From Bacteroidales bacterium (GTDB lineage Bacteria; Bacteroidota; Bacteroidia; Bacteroidales; VadinHA17): a DNA stretch of 64,000 bases. The DNA lies in the NCBI GenBank assembly GCA_016928075.1, contig JAFGLJ010000029.1, forward strand, positions 99,705-163,704. The letters run 5' to 3'. The notes beneath the pieces are model-generated. The model made no database searches. It was not told the DNA's origin and was given only the letters and a program-made list of their open reading frames with translations. The position numbers and the translations under genes are program-made. How positions within the stretch are numbered: the stretch's first letter is position 1; every line of letters starts with the position of its first letter. Below, one piece after another: positions 45,185-54,594 of this stretch.

Positions 45185-46357
45185 ATGGCAAAAGTACTTG
45201 TAATAGATGATGAGAAAGCTATAAGGAATACCCTGAAAGAGGTGCTTGAATATGAGAAGCATGAAGTTGACATGGCTGAGGATGGAGAAAGCGGGCTTGT
45301 ACTTTTCGGGGAAAATACTTATGATGTTATTCTCTGTGACATTAAGATGGATAAGATGGATGGCATCGAGGTACTTGAGAAAATTCATGAAATAACAGAT
45401 GATGTCCCGGTTATTATGATATCAGGCCATGGGAATATTGATACAGCTGTTGAAGCAATAAAAAAGGGAGCCTACGATTTCCTTGAAAAACCTCTTGACC
45501 TGAACAGGCTTCTGATTACCATGAGGAATGCAATGGACAAATCAGACCTTATAACACAGACAAAGACCCTTAAGAAACAGGTAAGTAAAAAGTTCGAGAT
45601 GGTTGGTGAGTCGGAAGCAATAGTAAAGGTAAAGGAGATGATCGACAGGATTGCTCCCACCGAAGCAAAGGTATTGATAACCGGGGCCAGCGGTACAGGG
45701 AAGGAGCTGGTCGCCCACCAGATACATGAGAAAAGCAACAGGTCGAAAGGACCTTTTGTGGAAGTTAACTGTGCAGCAATACCATCAGAACTAATCGAAA
45801 GTGAACTGTTCGGGCATGAAAAAGGCTCTTTTACATCTGCCCATAAACAGAGGATAGGAAAATTTGAACAGGCAAATGGGGGAACAATATTCCTTGATGA
45901 GATAGGAGATATGAGTCTGTCCGCACAGGCAAAGGTGCTGAGGGCACTCCAGGAGAATAAGATATCCCGTGTTGGATCAGACAAAGATATTAAGGTTGAT
46001 GTGAGAGTCATTGCCGCTACCAATAAAAATTTAAGCGCTGAAATTGAGAAGAATACTTTCAGGGAAGACCTATACCATCGGTTGAGCGTCATTCTCATAG
46101 ATGTGCCAAAACTGAATGACAGGCTGGATGATATCCCCCTGCTGGCTGATTATTTTAACCAACTTATATGTAATGAATATGGCGTTAGCCTAAAGACAAT
46201 AGAAGAAAGTGCAATCAAGGAACTGAAGAAAATCGAATGGACCGGCAATATAAGAGAATTCAGGAATGTTCTTGAACGCCTCATTATCCTCTGCCCTGAA
46301 AAAATCACAGGTAAAGATGTTACAGCTTTTACCCATCCTATTTCAGGAAGTAAATAA
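45185..46357 (+). CDS. NtrC-like response regulator lacking a DNA-binding domain
   Basis: The 390-residue protein has a receiver domain (1-120; phospho-acceptor Asp52, Lys102 in EKPLDL) and a sigma-54 type AAA+ domain (about 135-375; Walker A GASGTGKE at 167-174, Walker B TIFLDE at 234-239, RDLYHRLSVI-like sensor region). The GAFTGA loop that touches sigma-54 reads GSFTSA (214-219). The sequence ends about 15 residues after the AAA+ domain with no Fis-type helix-turn-helix, so it cannot bind DNA in the usual way. No kinase gene lies next to it. The repeat tract lies directly upstream. Confidence 0.93.
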   Translation: MAKVLVIDDEKAIRNTLKEVLEYEKHEVDMAEDGESGLVLFGENTYDVILCDIKMDKMDGIEVLEKIHEITDDVPVIMISGHGNIDTAVEAIKKGAYDFLEKPLDLNRLLITMRNAMDKSDLITQTKTLKKQVSKKFEMVGESEAIVKVKEMIDRIAPTEAKVLITGASGTGKELVAHQIHEKSNRSKGPFVEVNCAAIPSELIESELFGHEKGSFTSAHKQRIGKFEQANGGTIFLDEIGDMSLSAQAKVLRALQENKISRVGSDKDIKVDVRVIAATNKNLSAEIEKNTFREDLYHRLSVILIDVPKLNDRLDDIPLLADYFNQLICNEYGVSLKTIEESAIKELKKIEWTGNIREFRNVLERLIILCPEKITGKDVTAFTHPISGSK

Positions 46358-46429
46358 TACCTCTTGTACGAAACCTGGCATAACAGACTCTTCCAAATTA
46401 ATTACTCAAACCATCTTTATTATTTTAAC

Positions 46430-46437
46430 TAAATTTG
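46430..46437 (+). promoter_or_regulatory. Promoter -7 box for aspA-hydF
   Basis: TAAATTTG matches the consensus and lies 22 bases before the ATG at 46460. No -33 match was seen. Confidence 0.5.
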
Positions 46438-46459
46438 CTGTTGAGAAATAATCAATCTT

Positions 46460-47911
46460 ATGGATCGTACCGAATCTGATAATCTTGGCAAGATAAGGAT
46501 ACCCGAGGAAGCTCTCTATGGCATAAACTCTATCAGGGCCAGGGAAAACTTTCCGGGTGACATTCCATTTCACAAAGAATGGTACAGGGCAACTGGGCTA
46601 GTAAAACAAGCCTGTTATCGTGTATACAGGAAATTTTATGCAGGCACATATAAAAAATACGGAGGGGATATCCCCCTGAAATTGATACCTCCCGAAACCA
46701 TTAATGCCCTGGAAAATGCCGCCATTGAAGTGTCAGAAGGCTTATATTACAGCCATTTCATTATACCTGCAATGCAGGGAGGGGCAGGTACAAGTATTAA
46801 TATGAACATTAATGAGATAATTACCAATGTTGCCCTTATAAACAGCGGGCACAGCGCCGGTGACTATAAGCTTATTGATCCTATAGAACACGCTAATGTC
46901 TACCAGTCTACCAATGATGTTATTCCAACTGCACTCACCGTAGCATCAATGACATTACTCTCTGACCTGGAAGAATCAATTAACTTGTTAAGACATAATA
47001 CTGAAAGCCTTGAAACAAAGTACCGCGATTATCTAAGGCCCGGCTACACACAGATGCAGGAAGCTGTGCCCTCATCTTTCGGGAAGCTTTTTAGCGCCTA
47101 TAATGACGCGTTATCACGCGACTGGTGGAGGGTGTCAAAATGTAAGGAAAGAATAAAGGTGGTAAATCTTGGCGGAGGCGCCACTGGCACGGGTCTGGCA
47201 ATTCCCCGCTTCTTCATAATGGAAGTTGTGCCTGAATTAAGACATCTTACCTCACTGCCACTGACAAGAAGCGAAAATCTTAATGATGCAACTTCTAACC
47301 TTGATAAATGGGTGGAAATACATGCCACCTTAAAAGCCCATGCTGTCAATCTCGAAAAGATAGCCTCCGACATAAGGCTTATGGCTGCTGACATAAGCAA
47401 AGCAGGACTGATTAATATACCGGAGCGACAGAAGGGCAGCTCCTTAATGCCCGGCAAAGTCAATCCTGTTATTTCGGAATTTATTATCAGCACTGCTCAT
47501 AAAATATATTCAAATGATATGCTGATAAGTAACCTGTGCGGACAGGGATGTATTGACCTGAATGCTTACCTGCCCCTTATTGGTCACAGTGTCCTCGAAA
47601 GCCTTAAAATGCTGATAAACGCCAATAAAAGCCTGTCAGTGAACCTTGTAAAAGATCTTAATGTTAATAAAAAAGCAGCATATGATGCATTAATAAGCAG
47701 CCCCGTGATAAGCACCGCACTAATTCCTTATATAGGCTATAATAAGGCGTCTGAGATTGCATTATATATGAAAGAAAAGCAAGCTGATATTTTTGAGGCA
47801 TGCGAATATACTGGTTATATTGATAAAGACAAGCTGGAGGATATTTTGAAACCGGGCAATTTGCTTAAGATGGGATTCTCGGTGGATGATATCAAGAGTT
47901 ATGATGAATAA
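46460..47911 (+). CDS. aspA: Aspartate ammonia-lyase of the hydrogenase-maturation context
   Basis: This 483-residue member of the aspartase/fumarase superfamily converts aspartate to fumarate and ammonia. The signatures are in place: QGGAGTSINMNINE (106-119), STNDVIPTA (150-158), and the active-site loop GSSLMPGKVNP (326-336). It lies 15 bases upstream of hydF. Aspartases encoded beside hydE, hydF and hydG are thought to supply ammonia for the dithiomethylamine bridge of the [FeFe]-hydrogenase H-cluster, so I infer this role rather than general aspartate catabolism. Confidence 0.92.
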   Translation: MDRTESDNLGKIRIPEEALYGINSIRARENFPGDIPFHKEWYRATGLVKQACYRVYRKFYAGTYKKYGGDIPLKLIPPETINALENAAIEVSEGLYYSHFIIPAMQGGAGTSINMNINEIITNVALINSGHSAGDYKLIDPIEHANVYQSTNDVIPTALTVASMTLLSDLEESINLLRHNTESLETKYRDYLRPGYTQMQEAVPSSFGKLFSAYNDALSRDWWRVSKCKERIKVVNLGGGATGTGLAIPRFFIMEVVPELRHLTSLPLTRSENLNDATSNLDKWVEIHATLKAHAVNLEKIASDIRLMAADISKAGLINIPERQKGSSLMPGKVNPVISEFIISTAHKIYSNDMLISNLCGQGCIDLNAYLPLIGHSVLESLKMLINANKSLSVNLVKDLNVNKKAAYDALISSPVISTALIPYIGYNKASEIALYMKEKQADIFEACEYTGYIDKDKLEDILKPGNLLKMGFSVDDIKSYDE

Positions 47912-47926
47912 TTATTTGTATTTTTT

Positions 47927-49156
47927 ATGAAGAAAGGCCGCGAAAGCACTCCACATATTGGCATATTCGGAAGAAGGAACATTGGTAAAAGCAGCCTGAT
48001 CAATGCACTTGCGGGTCAGGAAATAGCTATTGTCTCGGAACAACCAGGTACAACCACTGATCCTGTCAGGAAATCATTTGAAATTACCGGTTTCGGACCC
48101 GTAATCCTTATTGATACAGCAGGGATAGACGATACGGGTAATCTCGGTGAAAAGCGTGTGGATAAATCCTTGAAAACACTTGACATAATTGATCTTGGCA
48201 TACTTGTATTAAATAATAATCTCTGGGGTGAATATGAGGATATGCTTTTAACCCGTTTCAAAAATACCGATACACCCTATATTATTGTTCAAACAAAATC
48301 AGACCTGGTGAAGCCTACCGGCATTTTTATCGAGAAGATAAGCAAAATAACAGGCAAAGAAGTGATCAGTTTCTCTGCACTGACAAAAGAAAATTATGAA
48401 GATCTTATAAGGCTTATCAAAACTACCATACCTGAACACGCCTTAAAAATACCGACCCTTCTGGGCGATAAAATAAAGCCCGGAGATATGGTTCTCCTGA
48501 TAACGCCCATTGACACGGAAGCCCCCGAGGGAAGGCTTATCTTACCACAGGTACAGGCCATAAGAGATGTGCTTGATAATGATGCTGTTGCCGTAGTGCT
48601 TAAAGAGAGGGAGATTGATGCTTTCCTGCAAAGATCCTCCATCAAACCCGCTCTCGCCATTACCGATTCGCAAATATTCGTCAAAGCAGATGCATCGGTA
48701 CCCAATGATATACCCCTTACCAGTTTCAGTATAGCACTGGCGCGACTTAAAGGAGACTTCGATAACTACCTGAAAGGCACTCCAAGAATATCCGATCTAC
48801 AGGATGGTGACCGTGTGCTGCTGCTTGAATCATGCACACACCAGGTTTCATGTGATGATATAGGAAGGGTAAAAATACCAAGATGGATAAGTAACTTCAC
48901 AGGTAAAAAACTGCATTTTGACGTTGTGGCGGGACTGGATGCTACTCCCCGTCCTGTTGAAGATTATGCTCTGTTGATACAATGTGGTGGTTGCATGATT
49001 ACACGAAAGCAACTTCACAACAGGATAAGACCGGCAATTGAGGCCGGGATACCTGTCACTAATTATGGTATGGCCATCGCCTGGGTACAGGGAATATACA
49101 GGAGAGCCATAGCTCCATTCATTGGTGAAGGTTTCACAGGAGAAGAATACTTGTGA
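47927..49156 (+). CDS. hydF: [FeFe]-hydrogenase H-cluster maturation GTPase HydF
   Basis: HydF is the scaffold on which the 2Fe subcluster is built before transfer to HydA. The 409-residue protein has the GTPase domain (P-loop GRRNIGKS 15-22, DTAG 63-66), a dimerisation domain, and the cluster-binding domain with C303-T-H305 and C353-G-G-C356. The residue before Cys353 is Gln352, where many HydF proteins have His (HCGGC). HydE, HydG and hydrogenase genes are not in this window. The mobile DNA at its 3' end is a composite repeat. Confidence 0.95.
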   Translation: MKKGRESTPHIGIFGRRNIGKSSLINALAGQEIAIVSEQPGTTTDPVRKSFEITGFGPVILIDTAGIDDTGNLGEKRVDKSLKTLDIIDLGILVLNNNLWGEYEDMLLTRFKNTDTPYIIVQTKSDLVKPTGIFIEKISKITGKEVISFSALTKENYEDLIRLIKTTIPEHALKIPTLLGDKIKPGDMVLLITPIDTEAPEGRLILPQVQAIRDVLDNDAVAVVLKEREIDAFLQRSSIKPALAITDSQIFVKADASVPNDIPLTSFSIALARLKGDFDNYLKGTPRISDLQDGDRVLLLESCTHQVSCDDIGRVKIPRWISNFTGKKLHFDVVAGLDATPRPVEDYALLIQCGGCMITRKQLHNRIRPAIEAGIPVTNYGMAIAWVQGIYRRAIAPFIGEGFTGEEYL

Positions 49157-49175
49157 TATAAGATTGAAGATTAAT

Positions 49176-49212
49176 GATTTAAGATTTAAGAAACATTCTT
49201 AAATCTTAAATC
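49176..49212. repeat. Perfect 17-bp-arm hairpin after hydF
   Basis: GATTTAAGATTTAAGAA (49176-49192) and TTCTTAAATCTTAAATC (49196-49212) are exact reverse complements around a three-base loop. It may end transcription in both directions between the convergent hydF and acyltransferase genes. The words match those at 54531-54593. Confidence 0.8.
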
Positions 49213-49236
49213 TAATATCTAGCATCTAAAATCACA

Positions 49237-49272
49237 GGGATCCTTCGGTCGCTATGCTCCCTCAGGATGACA
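49237..49272. repeat. Composite element, copy 1 (GATCCTTCGGTCGCT...AGGATGACA part)
   Basis: GGATCCTTCGGTCGCTATGC followed by TCCCTCAGGATGACA is a partly palindromic unit (ATCCT...AGGAT) placed directly before the stop codon region of the acyltransferase. A second copy is at 54595-54631, with the same accompanying TTAAATCTTAAA tract. Such CTTCGGTCGCT...CTCAGGATGAC units occur as dispersed repeats in many bacterial genomes. Confidence 0.8.
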
Positions 49273-52269
49273 TCAGAACCTGAAGTAGATAAACGGTTGT
49301 ATATCTGTTGATTGTACATTATACAGGACAAGGGCTATCAGGTAAACCAGTATTATCTTTACTATGAGTGGCATTTTAATGAACATTCCACGATATGATT
49401 CTTTAACTGTTACAGGAAGGAAATGAAGTATATAACCACATATAATTATTATTAATACCTGTCCGTATGCAGTTACCACAGCAAGCAGGTTTCCGGGGCT
49501 GAAGTCTGTAAATATCTGTCGCAGCATCAAGAGAACATTTTCCATATCAAATGCCCTGAAAAAGATCCAACAGAAACTGACAAAATTGAAAGTGATAAAA
49601 ACAGAAATGAGTCTTTTAATCCTGCCCGGATTACTCCTCCGGGGAAATACCTTCATCCATAATTTGTTTACCACGAGGCCTATGCCATGCAGACCACCCC
49701 ATATCACAAATCTCCAGGCAGCACCATGCCAGAGGCCTCCCAGCAGCATTGTAATCATAAGATTCACATATGTCCTGAACCGGCCTTTTCTGTTACCACC
49801 GATTGATATATATAAATAATCCTTCAGCCACCGCGATAGTGATATATGCCATCTGCGCCAGAAATCGGTTATATTATTTGCCTTGTAGGGTGAATTAAAA
49901 TTAACCGGTAACCTGTAACCCAGCATCAGCGCAATTCCAATGGCTATATCGGTATAGCCTGAAAAGTCACAGTATATCTGCAAGCCATAACCATAAACAG
50001 CCAGAAGGTTCTCAAGCCCGGAATACATCAGGGGCGTAACGAATACCCTGTCAACAAAATTCACAGAAATAAAGTCTGATATTATGATTTTCTTTATCAA
50101 CCCTCCAAGTATAAGGAACAGGGCATGCCCCCACTCTCTTTTTGACAGCTTGAACGGGGCATAAAGTTGTGGAACAAATTCGGATGCCCTTACAATAGGA
50201 CCGGCAACCAGCTGGGGGAAAAAGGAGACATAGAACCCAAAATCAAGGATGTTTTTCACAGGCTTTGTTTTTCCCCGGTATACATCCATTGTATAGCTGA
50301 TCGTCTGGAAAGTAAAAAATGAAATGCCAACCGGTAGCACTATAATATCAATGTTGAAGGAAGTGCCGAGATAGAAGTTGGAGATTGACGCAATCCAGTC
50401 AATTACGGGCAGTTCAGTATTAAAAATATCATTTACTATGCCTGTAAAAAACCCGGTGTATTTAAAATAGGACAACATACCAAGGTTTACCAGTAAACTG
50501 AAAAAAACAAAAAGTCTCCTCACCATTTTCCTTCTGGCTGCATAGATTAACAGCCCTGCAATATAGTCTGTGAGTGTTGAAATTATCAGAAGGAAGAAGA
50601 ATACACCTCCTGACTTGTAATAGAAGAACAGGCTGAAGAGAAACAGATAAGTATTTCTTAAAAGGGGCTTTTTGAATATCAGGCTATAAAGAAAAAGCGT
50701 AACAAACAGGAATGCCCAGAATGAGGGTCCGGTAAACAGTAATGGCCTTTCCTGCTCATAAGATTTTAATTCTTGAATTATTTTATCAGTGTTCAGTCTG
50801 AGCTTCCCTTTTTGCAGTATTTCCTTATGTACAGAATCAATGGCTACAATAAGGGTGTCCTTTTCGGGTATATATTCTTCCTGTTGTTCAGGAGCTTGCT
50901 TTCTGCTGATATCCTGAAGGAATAAGTCAGCCAGTGCTGCCCCGCCATCATAGGTCAGGTGGGTATAATCTCTGGCTGCAAGGGCTGGTTCATGCCTGCT
51001 CCACTCTATTATGGAGTTTTTACCTCCCATAGCCTCCCATGAATCCCAGAATATGACCCCGGCCCTTTGTGCTGACATTTTCTGTGCATTCCTGATAAGC
51101 GGAATATTATCATATGATTGCATCTCATCATCAACCTTATGAACCATATCGGTCAGGCCCATAAGTATTATGACTGTTTCAGGGCACAGGTTTTTCAGCC
51201 TTCTGAGCTGGCTGAATATTCCCTCTTCGTAATATTTATAACTTGTACTGATATTTAATACTACATTAAGACCATAATGCAATACCAGCACATCAGGTTT
51301 TATCATATCATACAAGCTCTGCAGGTTCTCACGGGAGACCATTGTATATTCCAGCCCGGCACTTCCCCTGTTTGAGATATTATCTATAATCACACCTTTC
51401 TTGCTTTCGATACTGAAACCGTAGAAATCCGGACTTCTCCGGCCTTCAAATTCAACTTTCACATAATTTGCGGAATTCAGGTTAACACAATATTCCTGTT
51501 CAGTGTCAGATGGTAAAAGGGTATCACGTCTGATGACACCTTCATCTGTATGGATAATAATCCTCAGAGTATCTTCCAGCCTGCCATAGAAAAGACGGAA
51601 TTCATCATAAACGGCAGATAATGAATCAGCGAATCTTGATGGTTCAACACTGAACCAGGCGCTTGCCGGATTGATTTCCACCATCCCCGGTTCAAGAAAC
51701 CTGCTGATACTCATTAAAGGCCCGAGTTTCCGATGGTTTATCAGCCCATCCCTGTAAGATAAATAGTCATACTTATACCAGTTATCGGATGATTTGACCT
51801 GTGATGTCCTGGTATATGGAATAAGGGGAGTGATGCTCAACATTCCCGGACCTGTTCCGGGCAAGACTTTTCTTAATTCTTCTCTCAGATAGTTTGTTAT
51901 ACGATCACCTTCAATCTGGGAATCGCCATAATACATTATTCTTACCTGGCCCGTATCCTTTCCGATCAGATCCCTGAACTTTTCTGATAAGGTCTGTGAT
52001 TCGGAAAAATCAAAGAGGAAGTTTTCAGTGCTTGCTTCCGTGAGGGCAACAGTATCAACATGTAATGAGGATACAGTTGTATCAGCCTGTATTTTTGTTT
52101 TCGCTGTATCTTCGGAAGGGGATTCACGAATAAAATATTCTGAGCTGATCTCCGGCCAGTTTATTGAAATACCGGATGTTATTCTCAGTGGGCCTTTCAT
52201 AAAAAAGGATGGCCCAAAAAGAAGCAAAATTAAGACCAGGAAAACAAAAAAGGTCTTGTATGGACGCAT
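49273..52269 (-). CDS. SGNH hydrolase-MBOAT acyltransferase fusion
   Basis: This 998-residue protein joins two halves usually found as separate proteins. N-terminal half: a membrane anchor (about 7-23), then an SGNH/GDSL-type domain with GDSQ (115-118, nucleophile Ser117), GLN (333-335) and DYTH (434-437; Asp434 and His437). C-terminal half (about 510-998): a multi-pass MBOAT acyltransferase with PVGISFFTFQTISYTMDVYR, FWRRWHISLSRWLKDYLYIS and the catalytic His848 in GGLWHG. Such pairs O-acetylate peptidoglycan (PatA/PatB) or exopolysaccharide (alginate-type). The fusion suggests the membrane part passes acyl groups to the periplasmic SGNH part. It lies downstream of a lytic transglycosylase gene. 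Confidence 0.93.
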   Translation of the reverse strand: MRPYKTFFVFLVLILLLFGPSFFMKGPLRITSGISINWPEISSEYFIRESPSEDTAKTKIQADTTVSSLHVDTVALTEASTENFLFDFSESQTLSEKFRDLIGKDTGQVRIMYYGDSQIEGDRITNYLREELRKVLPGTGPGMLSITPLIPYTRTSQVKSSDNWYKYDYLSYRDGLINHRKLGPLMSISRFLEPGMVEINPASAWFSVEPSRFADSLSAVYDEFRLFYGRLEDTLRIIIHTDEGVIRRDTLLPSDTEQEYCVNLNSANYVKVEFEGRRSPDFYGFSIESKKGVIIDNISNRGSAGLEYTMVSRENLQSLYDMIKPDVLVLHYGLNVVLNISTSYKYYEEGIFSQLRRLKNLCPETVIILMGLTDMVHKVDDEMQSYDNIPLIRNAQKMSAQRAGVIFWDSWEAMGGKNSIIEWSRHEPALAARDYTHLTYDGGAALADLFLQDISRKQAPEQQEEYIPEKDTLIVAIDSVHKEILQKGKLRLNTDKIIQELKSYEQERPLLFTGPSFWAFLFVTLFLYSLIFKKPLLRNTYLFLFSLFFYYKSGGVFFFLLIISTLTDYIAGLLIYAARRKMVRRLFVFFSLLVNLGMLSYFKYTGFFTGIVNDIFNTELPVIDWIASISNFYLGTSFNIDIIVLPVGISFFTFQTISYTMDVYRGKTKPVKNILDFGFYVSFFPQLVAGPIVRASEFVPQLYAPFKLSKREWGHALFLILGGLIKKIIISDFISVNFVDRVFVTPLMYSGLENLLAVYGYGLQIYCDFSGYTDIAIGIALMLGYRLPVNFNSPYKANNITDFWRRWHISLSRWLKDYLYISIGGNRKGRFRTYVNLMITMLLGGLWHGAAWRFVIWGGLHGIGLVVNKLWMKVFPRRSNPGRIKRLISVFITFNFVSFCWIFFRAFDMENVLLMLRQIFTDFSPGNLLAVVTAYGQVLIIIICGYILHFLPVTVKESYRGMFIKMPLIVKIILVYLIALVLYNVQSTDIQPFIYFRF

Positions 52270-52301
52270 AGCCTGGCTGTTATGAGCTCAGATAATCTAT
52301 A

Positions 52302-53825
52302 TTAACTACTTCTCTTAATTTTCAGCTTCTGTCCCACCTTTATATTCCCCGATCTTCCCAGTCCATTAAGGTTAAGAATATCAGTAGCGCTGACGCCTGA
52401 ATATTTTTTTGCAATATCCCAGACTGTATCTCCGTAACGTACAGTATGATATATGAACCCGGGATCAGTGGTTTCTTCATCAGCCTGGTTTTGAACGGTA
52501 GCAGGTTTACCTATTCTTGCCTGTTTTTCAGCGAAACTCAGCTTATCAACCACCTCATAGTAATCCTTTTTAGAGGGATCAACGTATATTGCAAGTTTCT
52601 GGTTAATACGTATCAGGTTCCTGTATATATTATTCCAGTATCTCAGATCAGAGACACCAACATTGTACCAGCTGGCAATATAACCCAGGTTATCCCCTTC
52701 TTTGACTGTATATATTAATTTTGTTTTACCATTGATACTGGGTGGTATATATGTTGATTGTGTCGGGCTGGCATTTTTAAGCTCAGGATTAAAATAATGT
52801 TCGATGCGGTAAGCAGCGACAGAATCCTGCAAAGTAATAAAATCGCCAAGATGCTTAATTGGAAGAGTAAGGGCCATCGGTTTGCTTTTACCAGGCACTA
52901 TTAGTGCCCTGTACTGTGGATTCAGTGCTCTGAGCTCAGCCAGCGTGATATTCATCACGGTCGATATTTGTTCAAGATGTATATCCCTGGTTATCATCAC
53001 CGTGTCTGTAGCTACCGGGAAATTCACCGGTACAGGCCTTATGTTATGTTCCTTATGATAAGTCATTGCATAGGTGGCTGCAATATAGCCGGGCAGATAT
53101 CCCCGTGTTTCGCGTGGAAGCCTGTAATAAATCTCCCAGTAGTCTTTCCTGTTGCCTGATCTTCTTATTGCCTTGTTAACATTTCCCGGACCGCAATTAA
53201 AAGCGGCAATTACGAGTCCCCAGTCATTATAAATACCATACAGGTCCTTAAGATAACTGGCAGCCGCATGGGTTGATTTTACGGGATCCCTTCTTTCATC
53301 AACAAGTGAGTTAATGGTAAGTCCGTATGCTCTCCCGGTACTGTACATAAATTGCCACAAGCCTGTTGCTCCTACCCGCGAAACGGCATTCGGGTTAAGT
53401 GCAGACTCGATAACAGCCATATATTTCAGTTCGGCGGGCAATCCGTAGGTATCGAAAATATCTTCTATCATCGGGAAATAATATTCCCTCAAACCCAGCA
53501 TGATTTCAAATTTGTCCCTTTTTTTCCCTGTATAAACGTGAATATAATTTCTCACAATATTATTATATGGCAGGTTCACCACAGAATGTATATTATGCAA
53601 TCGTTCCCTGTATACCGAGTCAGGAAACTCAACCACAGGTTCCGGTTCGTTATCCGGCATATCCGTGTCTTGCAACATCTTTTCAATGTACCATATATGT
53701 GTCAGGCTGTCTAATTGTCTCTCAATAAATTCGCTATCCGCTTTAATAATAATCGTGTCGTTTACCGCCAGGGCTGATGTATAATAAAGTAAAATTCCTG
53801 GTAACAGAATAATTAGTTTTCTCAT
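52302..53825 (-). CDS. mltD: LysM-containing membrane-bound lytic transglycosylase (MltD type)
   Basis: Lytic transglycosylases cut peptidoglycan glycan strands with formation of 1,6-anhydro ends. The 507-residue protein has a signal peptide (about 1-20), a soluble-lytic-transglycosylase domain with catalytic Glu140 (YMAVIESALNPNAVSRVGAT, GLWQFM at 155-160, FNCGPGNVNKAIRRSGN), and LysM repeats: a degenerate one near 280-330 and two clear ones at the C-terminus (YTVKEGDNLGYIASWYNVGV and YHTVRYGDTVWDIAKKYSGV). It is between the DUF5683 and SGNH-MBOAT genes, 10 and 32 bases away. Confidence 0.95.
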   Translation of the reverse strand: MRKLIILLPGILLYYTSALAVNDTIIIKADSEFIERQLDSLTHIWYIEKMLQDTDMPDNEPEPVVEFPDSVYRERLHNIHSVVNLPYNNIVRNYIHVYTGKKRDKFEIMLGLREYYFPMIEDIFDTYGLPAELKYMAVIESALNPNAVSRVGATGLWQFMYSTGRAYGLTINSLVDERRDPVKSTHAAASYLKDLYGIYNDWGLVIAAFNCGPGNVNKAIRRSGNRKDYWEIYYRLPRETRGYLPGYIAATYAMTYHKEHNIRPVPVNFPVATDTVMITRDIHLEQISTVMNITLAELRALNPQYRALIVPGKSKPMALTLPIKHLGDFITLQDSVAAYRIEHYFNPELKNASPTQSTYIPPSINGKTKLIYTVKEGDNLGYIASWYNVGVSDLRYWNNIYRNLIRINQKLAIYVDPSKKDYYEVVDKLSFAEKQARIGKPATVQNQADEETTDPGFIYHTVRYGDTVWDIAKKYSGVSATDILNLNGLGRSGNIKVGQKLKIKRSS

Positions 53826-53835
53826 AGCACAATCA

Positions 53836-54489
53836 TTAAAAAGTTACTTTAACCCCGAGTCCCATCGTTGGCCCATAAACAGTTCTCAACTGTACAGGTT
53901 CAACGCTGATGTTTAATTCGGGGCTTATATCATAATCCGACATTATAGCGTCAACATTTGCATCCAGTATTGACACTATATACCATACTGCGACGCCAAT
54001 ATAAGACAAATCACGATATCTCCTGTAGTATGAAATAGCATTTAACATCTGGTCTTTTACCCAGCTATGTGTTTGCGGGTTATAGTTATCTGCTTCCAGC
54101 GCGGGATCTATTTCCCCCGAGTCAAACAAAGGGGTATATTTTTCATAACTTGTTGTTTCAGGCACATCATCAGTAAGGTCCTGATAAGCCTGCATATATC
54201 CGTCGAAATTTTGAGAATTACGTATTATGCTGTAGCCCAGAGCTCCAAAGCCGGCATATACAAGTGGTATTTTCCAGTATTTCCTGTTATATACCTGTCC
54301 CAGCCCGGGGAAAGCAGCAGCCATCATTGTGGCCTTTACAGGAGATAATACCCTTGCTGAAGGAGGTAATACCTCTTCCCGTTCCTGCTCAACGGAAATT
54401 GAATCTCCTGATTCAATAATAACCTGGGCAACAGCATTTATCCCAAGCATTATAAGCAATATAATCAGTTTAACGGTCTTCAATATCAT
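53836..54489 (-). CDS. DUF5683 membrane-associated protein
   Basis: The 217-residue protein matches the Bacteroidota family DUF5683: a signal peptide (MILKTVKLIILLIMLGINAVAQ), PVKATMMAAAFPGLGQVYNR, KYWKIPLVYAGFGALGYSI, and two further hydrophobic stretches (YYRRYRDLSYIGVAVWYIVS). It ends in a beta-rich outer-membrane-like segment (LNISVEPVQLRTVYGPTMGL). It lies beside parAB and mltD in Bacteroidota genomes, as here. Function is unknown; an envelope role is inferred from its neighbours. Confidence 0.88.
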   Translation of the reverse strand: MILKTVKLIILLIMLGINAVAQVIIESGDSISVEQEREEVLPPSARVLSPVKATMMAAAFPGLGQVYNRKYWKIPLVYAGFGALGYSIIRNSQNFDGYMQAYQDLTDDVPETTSYEKYTPLFDSGEIDPALEADNYNPQTHSWVKDQMLNAISYYRRYRDLSYIGVAVWYIVSILDANVDAIMSDYDISPELNISVEPVQLRTVYGPTMGLGVKVTF

Positions 54490-54530
54490 TACCTTTAACT
54501 GGCATCTTAAGAAAAACGAAAAATATTAAT

Positions 54531-54593
54531 GATTTGATATCTAAGATTAAACTTCTTAAATCTAAAATCTTAAATCTTAAACCTAAAATCATC
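54531..54593. repeat. A/T-rich repeat with TTAAATCTTAAA words, upstream of copy 2
   Basis: ATATCTAAGATTAAACTTC and TTAAATCTAAAATCTTAAATC words fill the gap between the DUF5683 and parB genes, in the same relation to the composite element as at 49176-49212. Confidence 0.65.
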
Positions 54594-54594
54594 A

